A stretch of DNA of 64,000 nt from Rutpela maculata (lineage: Eukaryota > Arthropoda > Insecta > Coleoptera > Cerambycidae): positions 89,137,688 through 89,201,687 of the forward strand of contig OW386287.2 of assembly GCA_936432065.2 (NCBI GenBank), read 5' to 3'. Both the position numbers and the translations under genes were made by a program. The notes under the pieces are model-generated. The model was not told the origin of the DNA, ran no database searches, and saw only the letters and a list, made by a program, of their open reading frames with translations. Positions 1 through 10,407 of the stretch are shown one piece after another (position 1 is the first letter of the stretch; every line of letters begins with the position of its first letter).

Positions 1-118
1 TTCCACACATTTAACGAAGCTGTACTAGGATCGAAAACGAAATGATCATTTCATTCACTGTGATCTTTAAAGTTGGAACAATAACATTACGTGCATTATC
101 TTTTGTTTACTTTGCTCT

Positions 119-358
119 GCACACTTAAAAATAATGTTTTGAACCAAGAAAATTTTATTCGTATATACGCAAATAAATAAATTCTTCCAAGTAAAACAAA
201 TAATTTTGTTTCAAGAAATAGAAGCTTGTCATAAATAAATTTTATTTAATATGAACTTATTCTTAAAACAAAACTATTTGTTTAACTTGAATAATTTATT
301 TATTTGCGTATATATGAATAAAATTTTCTTCATTCGAAACAGTATTTTTAAGCGTGTG
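119..358. repeat. 240-bp imperfect palindrome (hairpin)
   Basis: The left arm (about 119-215) reads as the reverse complement of the right arm (about 262-358). Shared blocks include AAAATTTTATTCGTATATAC on the left and its complement on the right. The AT-rich loop lies around 216-260. The 87-residue ORF starting at 251 lies mostly within the right arm and is not a credible gene. This could be a fold-back MITE; no clear target duplication was seen. Confidence 0.7.
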
Positions 359-510
359 GTGTACCAAGTCGAAGACGAACTTGACGATGTCGACCTAGAA
401 AATTTTGAACGTTTACCAGAAGCCTTGGACATCTTTTTGTTCTTGTTTTTCTTGCCTGTGGCTCAGCACTATTTGATTACAAAAGTATTTACACAGACAA
501 ACTTATCCAC

Positions 511-644
511 TTAGGCCTGGTACTTTCATCTCCAGTTAAGTCTATTCTCCAGATAATTTCCTTGGATACAATTGTGTCAATAATTGTTTCCATGGAATCT
601 ATCTATGGAATAGACTTAACTGGAGATGAAAGTACGGGGCCTAA
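511..644. mobile_element. 134-bp MITE with ~35-bp terminal inverted repeats
   Basis: The ends are TTAGGCCTGGTACTTTCATC and the complement of TTAGGCCCCGTACTTTCATC. The inverted match continues through CTCCAGTTAAGTCTATTC on both sides. The element is too short to encode protein. The termini read TTA on the left and TAA on the right, so a TA duplication is possible but the superfamily is unresolved. Confidence 0.75.
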
Positions 645-1227
645 GGGCAATAAGTATATTATAAATGACCTTGGCTAGTACCGACGCCTACATAAGTTTC
701 ATACTACTTCTCTTATATACGGTTAACTAAATAAAAAAAAGGGAGGCGAAATGCCATTAAAACATTTTAATAACTCTTTGTCTTACAACTGATTTCCTTG
801 GGTTATAGTATATAGAATAATGCCCAATTATTCCTGTTGGGACATGATCTTATACATATAGTTTTTATAAATATTTACTCAGTTTGCAGTTTTCTCTATT
901 GCGATGTTTTGCAGGTCATAGATGTCTCAATAACTATTGCATTAAACTGAGGACTTTTCGTCATCCAAATCAATAAGTATGCTTTTTCTCTAAGCTCTAA
1001 AATGGCTCGCGAAAGTATGCTCCATTTTAAATAAATGCTTGCTTTTTCTTTATTTCTTTAGAGCTAGAGCTATTTTCGACGTGCTAGATCTTGGTTTATT
1101 GTTCTTGGCGTCAGCGTGGTAGCCGATTTAGAACAACTTAAAGAAAAAAACTTAAATATGTGCTGATATTGTGCCATTGTTAAAATAATCGCGAATTATG
1201 TTAATATTGAATTTTAGTAATTTATCT
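645..1227. other. No recognisable gene (AT-rich)
   Basis: This is AT-rich sequence without a long ORF, a clear inverted repeat or a recognised element end. Confidence 0.5.
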
Positions 1228-1901
1228 AAAAAAACGCTGCCCAAGGAATCACTACTTCCACATCCAGATTTTCTATCAAAGTCACTCACAACGAAAAAAT
1301 TTTGTATGTGGAAATAAATGTTTATGGAACTTTAATAATATAATATTTGAAATCCTCTACCCCAAAAACCCATAAAACGATACCCCACATCGGTAGTGGG
1401 GTGGGGGTGGTGATGGGGGGTGGTAGTGGGATAAAGTAAAAAATTATTTTGAGATTTCTGGTTCTTGTACACACATTAAATCACATTTTTTTTTCATCCC
1501 CTTTAATAATGGGATGGGGGTGGCTAATGCTAAAATTTTTTTTGAGACCTCAGCCTTTTTTGTATATACTAAATACCAATTTTATGAACTCTTACCTACT
1601 TGATTTACCTATTTACCCCAAATCTACCCCAATTTACCCCCCAACCCTTCGACGGAATAAGATGAAAATGTAATCTAGTTCTAGATCTCGTTAAGGTACA
1701 TACGTGTACCAAATTTCAAGTTAATATCTCAAAAGGTTGCAGAGTAAATGTGCGCAAAAAAAAAAAGTTACAGACAGACAGACAGATTTTTTTCGCTCAA
1801 ACTTAAAATCTCTACGTTTCATGACATTCTAAGCCTATTTGAACAATAAAAATTTTTAAACATTTTTTTGTCGTTACTATACTTCCACTGGATGTGGAAG
1901 T
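1228..1901 (+). repeat. Interspersed repeat family A, copy 1
   Basis: This is a ~675-bp repeat that begins near ACGCTGCCCAAGGAATCAC. It carries CTTCCACATCCAG close to the start and the complement of the same motif (CTGGATGTGGAAG) at the end. Internally it has a GGGGTGGGGGTGG-rich tract, an ACAGACAGACAG microsatellite and the block CGTTTCATGACATTCTAAGC. The same architecture recurs at 4084-4776 (reverse), 11266-11925, 35497-36171 (reverse) and 38441-38890 (5'-truncated). There is no coding capacity. The class (non-autonomous DNA element or other) is undetermined. Confidence 0.8.
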
Positions 1902-1999
1902 GAAACAATGAAGAGCTAATATTTTCGTCTGGAAAGGCAAAGTTGGTGCTGGTATTAATTTACAAAGCTTGTGCAATTGTTGGACATCATGCATTACTA

Positions 2000-2843
2000 T
2001 ACAGAGTGGATCATTAATAATAGGCCATAGTTCAAAGGTAGATTCTTTGGATCAAAATATGAGGATATAACCAAACATGCTGCAGTAAATTGTTGCTGTG
2101 GAAAAAGATACAGGGTGTCAAAATTGTGATTTTTTTCTTTTCTTGCAATATCTCAACTACCTCTTGACCGATCTTCTTCCAATTTGTATAGGAAACATTT
2201 TTTAAGCTAAGAAACAATAATTTATGTATCACGTCACCGCCCTTGGAGGACGCTTCATGCGCTATACCTGATGATGAATATTTGTTCTTTTTTTTTACAA
2301 AACGTTACGTAAAATTTCATTAGTTTGACATTTTGCCAGAACTAAGACGTCACCAAAGCACACTTTTAAATAAATACAATTTGTTCTTTTCAAATTGAGT
2401 TTGTTTTCAAAGAATTCTTAAAATCTTTGCGGCAGGTTTCTCGAAAACGGTTGGAATTATCAAGTTCTATCAAATATACCTGTTTTACGTAGAAATGATT
2501 CCTGCATGAGATTTTATAGTCAAGTGCCACAACGTTTCGTAAAAAGAAATAAAAAAATATTCATCATCAGGTATAGCTCATAAGGCGCCCTCAATGGGCT
2601 AGCGTGATGTGATACATAAATTATTATTTCTTAGCTTAAAAAACGTTTCCTTACCAAATTGGGAGATGATCGGTCAAGAAATGGTTGAGATTTTGCAAAA
2701 AAAAAGAAAAATATTACAATTTTGACACTCTGTATCTTTTTCCACAGCAACAATTTACTAAAGCATGTTTGGTTATATCCTGATATTTTGATCCAAAGAA
2801 TCTACCCTTGAACTATGGCCTATTATTAATGGTCCACCCTATA
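2000..2843. mobile_element. 844-bp fold-back element with ~300-bp inverted arms
   Basis: The termini are TACAGAGTGGATCATTAATA on the left and the complement of TATAGGGTGGACCATTAATA on the right, flanked by TA on both sides. The arms continue for roughly 300 bp: for example TTTGGATCAAAATATGAGGA on the left matches the complement of 2793-2812. A TA target and a TAnAGnGTGG end resemble Tc1/mariner-derived fold-back MITEs, but that assignment is inferred. The only ORFs lie inside the arms. Confidence 0.75.
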
Positions 2844-3412
2844 TAAATGAAAAGTTTCATTGCATTTAAACACGTATTTGGTACAAATGTAAATAAATAT
2901 AAATATATTGAACCACATAATAATGGCAGTTGTAATGTTATTTATGGCTACATTACGACAATAAAACCTTTTTGTTTATTTTAAAATGTAACACGTTTGC
3001 ATAAGTAATACAATATGTAAATCTTAGATCACCATTTCAAGAGTTGAAAAGCGCAAGATGCCATTAAAATTAAGTTTCAAATTACTCTAACACATGGCAT
3101 TAGTAATGCTCTTTTATTAATTGTCATTTTGATAATAGGGATAATTGCATCGGCACAGTAAATGGCGATTGTCCACTTTAAATGCATATGAAACGTTCAA
3201 TTTTTGTATTGCACTTGGTGGCCTAGTACAAATCCAGAAACGTTACAAAATAGAAAAATACGTGTTAATTTGGAAAAAGTGATACAGTCAGTAATTGCCA
3301 ACTTTTCGGTAAAACAACCGACTATACTTTATGTAAATATTAAGATACTAATTGCACACCGCGCTGGAGATTTGGGGTCTATTCTCGCTAGGCGTGCCAG
3401 TACTCAGTTTGA
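2844..3412. other. No recognisable gene (AT-rich spacer)
   Basis: This is AT-rich sequence. The 70-codon ORF at 3204-3416 has no recognised motif and runs into the neighbouring MITE, so it is not called. Confidence 0.45.
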
Positions 3413-3973
3413 GTAAAAACACACTAGGCGTTTTTCGCCGAGTCGGCAGCCGACTCGGCAGCCGCCTGTAACAACACACACGAAGCGGTTTAACTAGTTG
3501 TCGCAGACAGCATCAAAATACAACGTTGTCAGTTCAGCAGTACAGCTAGGAGGAAGAATTAATTCTGTTGGGTTTATTATATTGTCAATCAAAAAAAAGA
3601 AAAAATAGGCGTATGTGGGAACATCCAATTGTTAAGGAACGCCAGACAAAAAGTTTATATAATACCTGTCACCCATTCTTGTCTGTTATTTCACGCAAAG
3701 TATTTGTAAACAGATTTGATTTGGCAAGCACGCATCAAATTTACCACTGAAACACGCAGCCTCGTGTGTGCGGTTACATGTAATACCCATATACGAGAGG
3801 ACGAGCGTCAACGCCCCTCAACGAGCAGCCCATGGTCCAGATGATGTGCCGAGGCGTGTCGCCTAAGATCAAAATCACGTGTGTGCGTTTCTATGATTTA
3901 GTATAGAACCATGTGCCGAGTCGTCTGCCGAGTCGGCTGCCGACTCGGCGAAAAACGCCTAGTGTGTTTTTAC
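3413..3973. mobile_element. 561-bp DNA element with ~45-bp perfect terminal inverted repeats
   Basis: The left end GTAAAAACACACTAGGCG continues into TTTTTCGCCGAGTCGGC and AGCCGACTCGGCA. The right end (about 3929-3973) is its exact complement. The subterminal part is itself a 23-bp near-perfect palindrome (GCCGAGTCGG around a central C/A). The element contains a short transposase-like remnant at 3568-3750. No convincing target duplication was found; the flanks read GTTTGA on the left and CCTTTT on the right. Confidence 0.85.
3568..3750 (+). pseudogene. Remnant resembling the start of a PIF/Harbinger-type transposase
   Basis: This 60-residue ORF sits inside the 561-bp inverted-repeat element. 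After a basic KKRKNRRMW stretch it reads WEHPIVKERQTKSLYN, then a region ending in VNRFDL. From family knowledge, Harbinger nucleases commonly begin with a basic stretch, W-x-HP-x-x-x-x-R and a later F-x-x-x-F-R-M-S. The resemblance is to that N-terminal segment only. All catalytic regions are missing, so this is an internally deleted, non-functional leftover if the match is real. It could also be chance; no search was possible. Confidence 0.4.
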
Positions 3974-4083
3974 CCTTTTGCTGATAACTGTAATTTTTAA
4001 TGAGTTAATTCTGCAAGGAATGGATTTTAATTGCAGCTTTTTGAAAAGGGAATATTTTGCTCTAAAAAATAGTACAATTACTT

Positions 4084-4776
4084 ACTTCCACATCCAGTGG
4101 AAGTATAGTAAAGCAAACATTTTTTTTTAAATCTTTATTTTTCAAATAGGCTTAGAATGTCATGAAACGTCGAGATTTAAAGTTTGCGCAAAAAAAATTC
4201 TGTCTGTCGTTCTGTCGGTCGGTCTCTGTCTGTAACTTTTTTTGTGCGCACGATTACTCCGGAACCGTTTAAGATATTGACTTGAAATTTGGTACACGCA
4301 TATATTTTAACGAGATCTGGAACTAGATTATATTTTGATCTTATTCTGTTGAAGAATTGGGGGGTAAATGGGAGGTAAATAAGTAAGTTAAGCAAGTAAA
4401 AGTCCATAAAATTGGTATTTGGTATATATAAGAGAAGCTAAGGTCCCAAAAAATTTTTTAGCATTAGTCACCCCCATTACCACCCTAACCCCATTATTAA
4501 AGGGTGTAAAAAAAAATAAAATTGTGATTTAGTGTGTATACAAGAACCAAAGACCTCAATTTTTTTTTACTTCATCCACCCCCTCAACAACCCTGTCACC
4601 ACCCCCACCCCCACTACCGATGTGGCATATCGTTTTATGGGTTTTTGGGTAGGTGATTCCAAATATTATATTATTAAAGTTCCATAAACAATTTTCCACA
4701 TACAAATTTTTTTTCGTGGTGAGAGACGGATAGAAAATCTGGATGTGGGAGTAGTGATTCCTTGGCAGCGGTTTTT
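4084..4776 (-). repeat. Interspersed repeat family A, copy 2 (reverse)
   Basis: This is the reverse-complement copy of the 1228-1901 repeat. It starts at ACTTCCACATCCAGTGGAAG and ends at CCTTGGCAGCGGTTTTT. It contains the same CTGTCTGTAACTTTTTTTGT and GTTTTATGGGTTTTTGGGTA blocks. The 76-codon ORF within it is derived from the repeat. Confidence 0.8.
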
Positions 4777-5825
4777 GACTTGAACTTTTATTATGTTCTA
4801 AAATTGTGATTGAAAATTGGAATACTGTAAGATTTTAATGAAAAAGTCCAACACTTAATGAAAATTGTATTCGTAATAAAGTTAGAAAATACTACACTTA
4901 GCCCAGTCAATAAACGTTCAATAAGGGGGTCTAGAGGGAAATTCCGAGATTACAATTTTTCACTTGAGGGCTGTGTTTGGACTATTTAGGAGGTAAACAT
5001 ACCAAAAGTCCCCGAATGTAGGAAGTGGGGGGGATGCAGGGGGGCACGAAGAAGGTCCCAGTTTTTGGTTTTTCGATCATATCTCGAAACCGTTAGTCCT
5101 AATCTGCTATATGCAAAATTAAATCTGACTAAATTTTCTACAATAATGTTTCTATTAATTTTTTTCTTGTCTGTTATGGTTCAGTAATGAATTGTATATC
5201 TCTTGACTGTATTCTAACTTTATTATAAATTTAATATAAATTGAAAATAAATTTTAATAATCATCATAGAAAAAAATTTCTTGTACAGATATCCGTTTCA
5301 CAGCAGAACTGAAATATCGAATAAAAAATGTCTTTGCGTCTGTATGTGTGTGTGCGTATATATCTATATGTGCGTGTATACCGTTTCTTGTAAAAACGAT
5401 AACTTCTGTTAGACTTAAAATATTTTATTTCAATGTCAGACAGCATATTACCATAATCCCTATTGAAGTTGGGCTATATTTGTAATACATGGTGATAACC
5501 AGAAGCCTACAAACTCTCATACGTAAAATACGTTTTATTTTAATTTCAGAGCAAAATATTACTAAGCATACAAAAATTAGAAGATGTATGAGATTTCTAA
5601 ACTGCAATATACCGGGTGTATGTTAGGCAAACCAACTTTATTTAAATTAGATGATATATCAGTGTTATCCTAAAATATGGAACATGGTATTTTTAATAAC
5701 ATTAAAATTTGCCCTCTGACGCCCCTCTTTTACCCTCAATTTGCCGCCCCTCCGAGCCGGCGCCCCGGGTTGCCCGGCCCTTAAGCCGCCCCTGCATTCA
5801 TTGACTGGACTAACTTTCAATCAAT
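4777..5825. other. No recognisable gene; G-run and GC-rich blocks
   Basis: Most of this interval is AT-rich. Around 4920-5110 there is a G-rich block (GGAAGTGGGGGGGATGCAGG). Around 5713-5800 there is a short GC-rich block (CCGGCGCCCCGGGTTGCCCG) that looks like the terminus of an old DNA element, but no partner end was found. Confidence 0.4.
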
Positions 5826-5984
5826 AGTATATTATTCAGCTAGCGTATAATGATGGCTATCGCTAGGGCGCTGTTTACGTCACGAACCGAAGGCGAATGT
5901 CGTAAATCATCCGAGCGTGTAATAGCCATTATACGCGAGCAGAATACTATATTTTTTCCACGACTGTTTTAATTTCTTTAATCG
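5826..5984. repeat. Hairpin cassette H, copy 1
   Basis: The outer arms are GCGTATAATG-ATGGCTATCGCT on the left and the complement of TAGTATTCTGCTCGCGTATA on the right. The core is CACGAACCGAAGGCGAATGT. The right end reads ATATTTTTTCCACGACTG. The same design occurs at 7101-7260; partial or related copies lie at 6196-6276, 22920-23038 and 51634-51784. Confidence 0.65.
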
Positions 5985-6195
5985 TTTAAAAATGAGAAAG
6001 TTAGTTCAGAGTAAAACTTTGTTGACGTTTTAAACGTCAAATGAAAACGTGGATTCTCCCTTGGAAAAAATGGACTCGCCCGTTAATTGCTACTTCCTGA
6101 TTGGTCAAAGGTGCGTTATAATGAGATTATGTTCATAATACGTTAGGTTGGAATTATGATTACCATTATTCGTCAGTTGTTACATGTATTATATG

Positions 6196-6276
6196 ATAGT
6201 CGTGAATAATAATTATTCAAAAAACGTGTAATAGCTATTATGCGCGAGTAGAATACTGTACTTTTTCTACAGCTAG
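6196..6276. repeat. Hairpin cassette H, core-less copy
   Basis: GATAGTCGTGAATAATAATT at the left and TAGAATACTGTACTTTTTCT at the right match the two ends of cassette H. ACGTGTAATAGCTATTATGC matches its right arm. The GC-rich core is missing, so this is a degenerate or deleted copy. Confidence 0.5.
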
Positions 6277-7100
6277 TTGCACTTTAAGGTAACTGTGCTG
6301 AAAATAATAATTGGCGAGATTTTTAGGGAAAATTGCGGAAAAGCACATTGTATAGGACATAACTTCTTTATTTTTTAAGCAGGAGAAAAAATTTAAAAAA
6401 TTCTTTTAGCTTAATCGATAATTTTTAATTTGGTTTCTTAACATTTTTGGCGCAGGTGCCATAGTTTCTGAAATATTTAACTTTTGAAGTATATTTTGGC
6501 TTAAAAACTTTTGACGCCATTTTTAAACCTCCATAACTCAAAAAAAAAACAAAAAGTTACGGAGATTTTAAAAACAACAAATTGTTCCTCTGTTTTTAAA
6601 ATCAGCAAATTGTTCTTCGGTTTATGAACTTTTTCTTGGAGATTTTTTTTTTTTAGCTAAAAGTGATACTTTTCGATTTATTCGCAATCTGCAAAGTAAG
6701 CGAAACACGAAATCATTAAACGTTCAGATATTTTTTAATATATGAATTGAAGGGCCATATTATATCATTATGGTAACAGGAAGAGTTGCATTTGATGCAC
6801 ATCGTGAATCGCACCGGCGAAATAGAAAATTCGAGCCTACAGGAGCGTACGAAAAGTGGCATTTTTTTACTTTCGGCAAAATCGATGACTTACTTATTAT
6901 GAGATTGAATTGAGTTATGATACACGTGATGTTTTTGGATTTTAAATCGTCTTTTCTGATTGCCCACTAAAACTGTTGAATAATGAACATGAAGCCTTGT
7001 GATTGCTCCTTGCCTATTAAGTAATGAATTATTACCCACGGATGTGTGTAATGAGCCCTATTACTTGGTCAAAAACGTATCGATAATTAATTAATTATTC
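6277..7100. other. No recognisable gene (AT-rich)
   Basis: AT-rich sequence with long A and T runs (6540-6660). No ORF of note and no clear element boundary. Confidence 0.45.
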
Positions 7101-7260
7101 AATAGTCGTAGAAAATAATATATTATTCAACGAGCACATGATGGCTATTATTCACGAGGGTGAAGTTTAAGACACGAGCCGTAGGCGAGTGTCGTAAATC
7201 ACCAGAGTGAATAGTAGCCATTATATGCGAGTAGAATGCTATACTTTGTCCACGACTATT
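7101..7260. repeat. Hairpin cassette H, copy 2 (complete, 160 bp)
   Basis: The termini are AATAGTCGTAGA on the left and the complement of AATAGTCGTGGA on the right. The arms ATGATGGCTATTATTCAC and GTGAATAGTAGCCATTATAT are complementary. The core is GACACGAGCCGTAGGCGAGT. It is a non-coding fold-back unit. Confidence 0.7.
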
Positions 7261-7415
7261 AAATATTTTTGATTGATTTGATTACTGAAGATGAGAATGA
7301 ATTAATTATATTATTCTTTTTGAGTAATATGTAAAATTATTGTAAATAACGTTGAAGTCTAAATTTAATTTGACAAGCCGTTCTTTTGACACATATCGGC
7401 CTCAATCAAATTTAA

Positions 7416-8481
7416 CCCTTTCGCTCATGGTGTCCACTACAGTGGACATAACCTTTGGGATTTTTTTTTAAATACGCGTGCCATAATTTCAGCAATCTGT
7501 CAAGTTCCCTATTCAATTGATACAATTGTTAAAAAAAAGTGATAAGTTCTGCCGTCTAGATGTAAATAGTAAATGTTCACTTTCATGCAGGAGGTTCTTA
7601 CTCACGTAAATTATTAGTGCGCATTGTAGTCTCGAAGATAATTTTATTTCAGACAAGTATATAGTTGGTGAAACTCTTGGTGATTTTTCTGCGTGTTTAT
7701 AAGTGTTTGTTTTTGATATCCTGGAATTTTCGTTGCGTTTTGAATCAATTGTGCTGTGTTTTTTGTCATTTGAAGTATGTACACCACAGTGGACACTGTG
7801 AGTCAACGACATAAATTCCATGGGTGAATCTAACCTTACTTTTTTAAAATTTTTGCTATATTTAAACTATTTTGTAAAAGATTTAAAAATTTATGTCAAA
7901 ATGGCTCATAGGAGATGGCTGACGGAGCAGGAGCTTTTTGAATTCCTTCAAAACAATACGCCGGACCTAAAGGTCCTTAGTGAGGAGGAAGAGGAAGGTT
8001 GGGAGAGTGACCACTTTCTCCCTCCAAAAGGTATCCTTATTCTAATTTTTTGTTTAAATCATCAGCTAATACATTGCTCTTTAGATCTTGATGATGAGGA
8101 AGCTACGACTGCATCAGAGTCCGAGGAAGACTTGGAGTTATACCATACCATACCATGTTATACCACACCAAATAAATTTTTCTTTTTTTTTATTAATTAA
8201 TCATAATTATTATACTTTCGATAATAAATAAACGTTATAATAATTTACTTTTTGTGTGTTTAATAATTTATTCAATTATATACCTACTTATTTATGAAAG
8301 TGTGACATTTGTAGAACTACCGTTGAGTCACAGCGTCCACTATAGTGGACGTCAATTTTTTTACAAACCATAACAGATAGACACTTACAACTAACGTCAA
8401 ATATTTCAAAATAAATCGAATAATATGCATGCTGTATTTCAGAATTTACTCATGAAAACTAAAAAATCGTGAGCGAAAGGG
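7416..8481 (+). mobile_element. piggyBac-like DNA transposon, internally deleted (1066 bp)
   Basis: TTAA at 7412-7415 and at 8482-8485 form a perfect 4-bp target duplication. The ends are CCCTTTCGCTCATG on the left and the complement of CCCTTTCGCTCACG on the right, a 14-bp inverted repeat with one mismatch. Both sides carry a subterminal palindrome, GTCCACTACAGTGGAC and GTCCACTATAGTGGAC. A third related site, CCACAGTGGAC, lies just before the gene near 7783. TTAA targeting and C-rich ends are the hallmark of the piggyBac superfamily. A full-length element would be about 2.5 kb, so most of the transposase is gone. The small gene inside looks like a transposase N-terminus. Confidence 0.88.
7901..8200 (+). 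pseudogene. N-terminal stub of a piggyBac-like transposase (two exons)
   Basis: I chose the ATG at 7901 because it has a good context (TCAAAATGG) and begins MAHRRWLTEQELFEFLQNN. An in-frame ATG at 7820 would add 27 hydrophobic residues and is less likely. The pattern of RR-x-LT-x-x-EL followed by an acidic stretch (VLSEEEEEGWESD) is typical of piggyBac transposase N-termini. A 54-nt intron is likely at 8031-8084 (GTATCC to CTCTTTAG). It is a multiple of three, so the frame stays open with or without splicing. Exon 2 continues the acidic region (DDEEATTASESEEDLE), then becomes unrelated sequence and stops at 8200. AATAAA lies at about 8171. The DDE catalytic domain and Cys-rich tail are absent, so it cannot transpose by itself. 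Confidence 0.65.
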
Positions 8482-8485
8482 TTAA

Positions 8486-8936
8486 AAAATTAATTGTATG
8501 ATAAAAAATGGTCTGTTTCTGAAACGCTAAATAAAGTTATTCATACGTTTGATAATAACAGTAAAATTGTTCACACATGACAGTTAACGAATAATTACAT
8601 TTAATGTTTCAGAAACTGGCCGAAAATTCTACTAAAAAGTTGCGAGATTGCACTCGAATTGAAGAAGTACCTGTCTGTGACTTTTTATAAACAACCTCCT
8701 CATTATTCACTAATGAATAATGAAATCATTATTCACTGCAGGGGATAGTGGATAGCATTATCCTTGAGGAAACACATACATAATGATTACATTATTTAAT
8801 AGTCGTGGACGAAAGTTATTATAACTTGCGTTCTGCCTGAGAGTTTGTAACCCAGTGTTCCGCTCCCTCCGTCAAGTCTCCTAGGCAGTGTTTATGTCAC
8901 CGAACATCATCGAACGTCACTCAAACATCTCCAATT
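8486..8936. other. Short AT-rich spacer with partial cassette-H end
   Basis: No gene is visible. AATAGTCGTGGACGAAAGTT near 8809 matches the terminus of hairpin cassette H, suggesting a truncated relative. Repeated TTATTCACTAATGAATAAT near 8704 forms a small palindrome. Confidence 0.4.
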
Positions 8937-9220
8937 AGAGATGGGCGGTCCGGGTAGACTCGTTCCAAGTGAACGAATCCGGAGGTGGAACGGATCCGAC
9001 CGAATCCACGATGTCGATCAAACCTGGTCTGCGGTCCATTGATCTGCTATGATATATGTGTCCTTGTACTGTCCTGAGCTGGCTACTCCTGACTCTGATA
9101 GAGTGAGAACTGAGAACATTTTGAAGTGGATCTGATGGAACGAATCCAGGTGAACGGGTCTACAAGCGGAACGGTTCCAAACGGACCGAATCTACTAAAG
9201 GAATCGGACCGCCCATGTCT
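8937..9220. mobile_element. 284-bp MITE with perfect 10-bp target duplication
   Basis: The ends are AGAGATGGGCGGTCC and the complement of AGACATGGGCGGTCC. ATCTCCAATT is present directly on both sides (8927-8936 and 9221-9230). The interior is GC-richer than its surroundings and partly self-complementary (GTTCCAAGTGAACGAATCC). A duplication of 8-10 bp fits a hAT or Mutator-like origin; length alone cannot separate these. Confidence 0.85.
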
Positions 9221-9230
9221 ATCTCCAATT

Positions 9231-10407
9231 GCTTTTGGCACTATTCGGATCCTACCAATTTCTAACAATACGTTTCCGTCAGTTAATCTGTAGGTACGTA
9301 TGTACGGAAATACTCCACATTTCGCAATCTTTAACAGATCCACTTGATTTTTTTTTTAAATCGATTCGTCTACTATCAGAGAAGAGCCCTATTGAAATGC
9401 ATAATAATCCTTAGAATCATCTAATTATTATAAACAATAATTATTTAACATCATCACGATTTTTCGCGAACCATTTCTTTGGTTTTCGGCATCTATTGAA
9501 GCAATAATTCATAGTACACTCAAATACGCTATTATCGTATTGTCTTCCCTGTTTAGCATTAGCATTAAATTTTAGAAAATTTAGTGCTCTACAGTATTGA
9601 TAATAACTTTTTTAAGTGTACGATGAATAGATTGGGAGGTATTAAAAAACATTCTTTTAACTTTTGACAGGCTGTAACTAGCAAACTATTACTAAAGGTA
9701 CGTTTACATTTACAACATATAGCGATGTTATATGTAGCAGAAGCTATATAACAAATGGGTATACTTTGCGTCAAAGCATTTCTTATAAAATGGATAAGAA
9801 TGGAAGAAACATTTACTAAAAACTTTTAGCAAAGCAAAGCATTTATAGTACAAAATGTCGATCAGAGAGAAAATGATTCTGACGCCAGCAGTTTGTGTCG
9901 TTTTAGCGAAGCAAAGACACAAATGAAGATACTGGGTACGGCCGTCATTATTAGCTAGATGTAGATAACGTAAAAGTGATCTTTTAAATAGTGACCCTTT
10001 AAATGGCGAAATTTGATGTGACGGGAGCTTTTAGAATTTTTTAATAATGATTAGCTCTGATTTTGAGTACTTGATGACAATGATTGATCACAAGTTAATG
10101 AAGAAGGACACGGAATTCAAAAATGCCATAACATCCTTTGATCTTACCGGCAAGTGATGAAAGGACTACGCTCTGACCTTATGTAAAAGTGGTTTCGGTT
10201 AAATTGGCTATATTTTTGATATATCATGTATTTCGGCATCCTCAACAAATGTGTCCATGGGCACAAAGTCCCAAACCCTAAGGTTTTCGAGATACGATAC
10301 GTTAAAGTTGGATATTTTATGTATATCATGTATAGTCCCTTGAGATAAAGTTTTTACCCCAAAATTTCTGCGACCGGACCGCAAGACAGTCCGGTCGCAG
10401 AACATTT
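9231..10407. other. No recognisable gene (AT-rich)
   Basis: Several 60-80 codon ORFs lie on both strands but none has a recognisable domain. No paired element ends were found. Confidence 0.45.

Noticed and set aside
511..644. Assignment of the 134-bp MITE to PIF/Harbinger on the basis of TTA at its edge
   Set aside because: A 3-bp duplication should read the same on both sides; here it is TTA on the left and TAA on the right, which is part of the inverted repeat.
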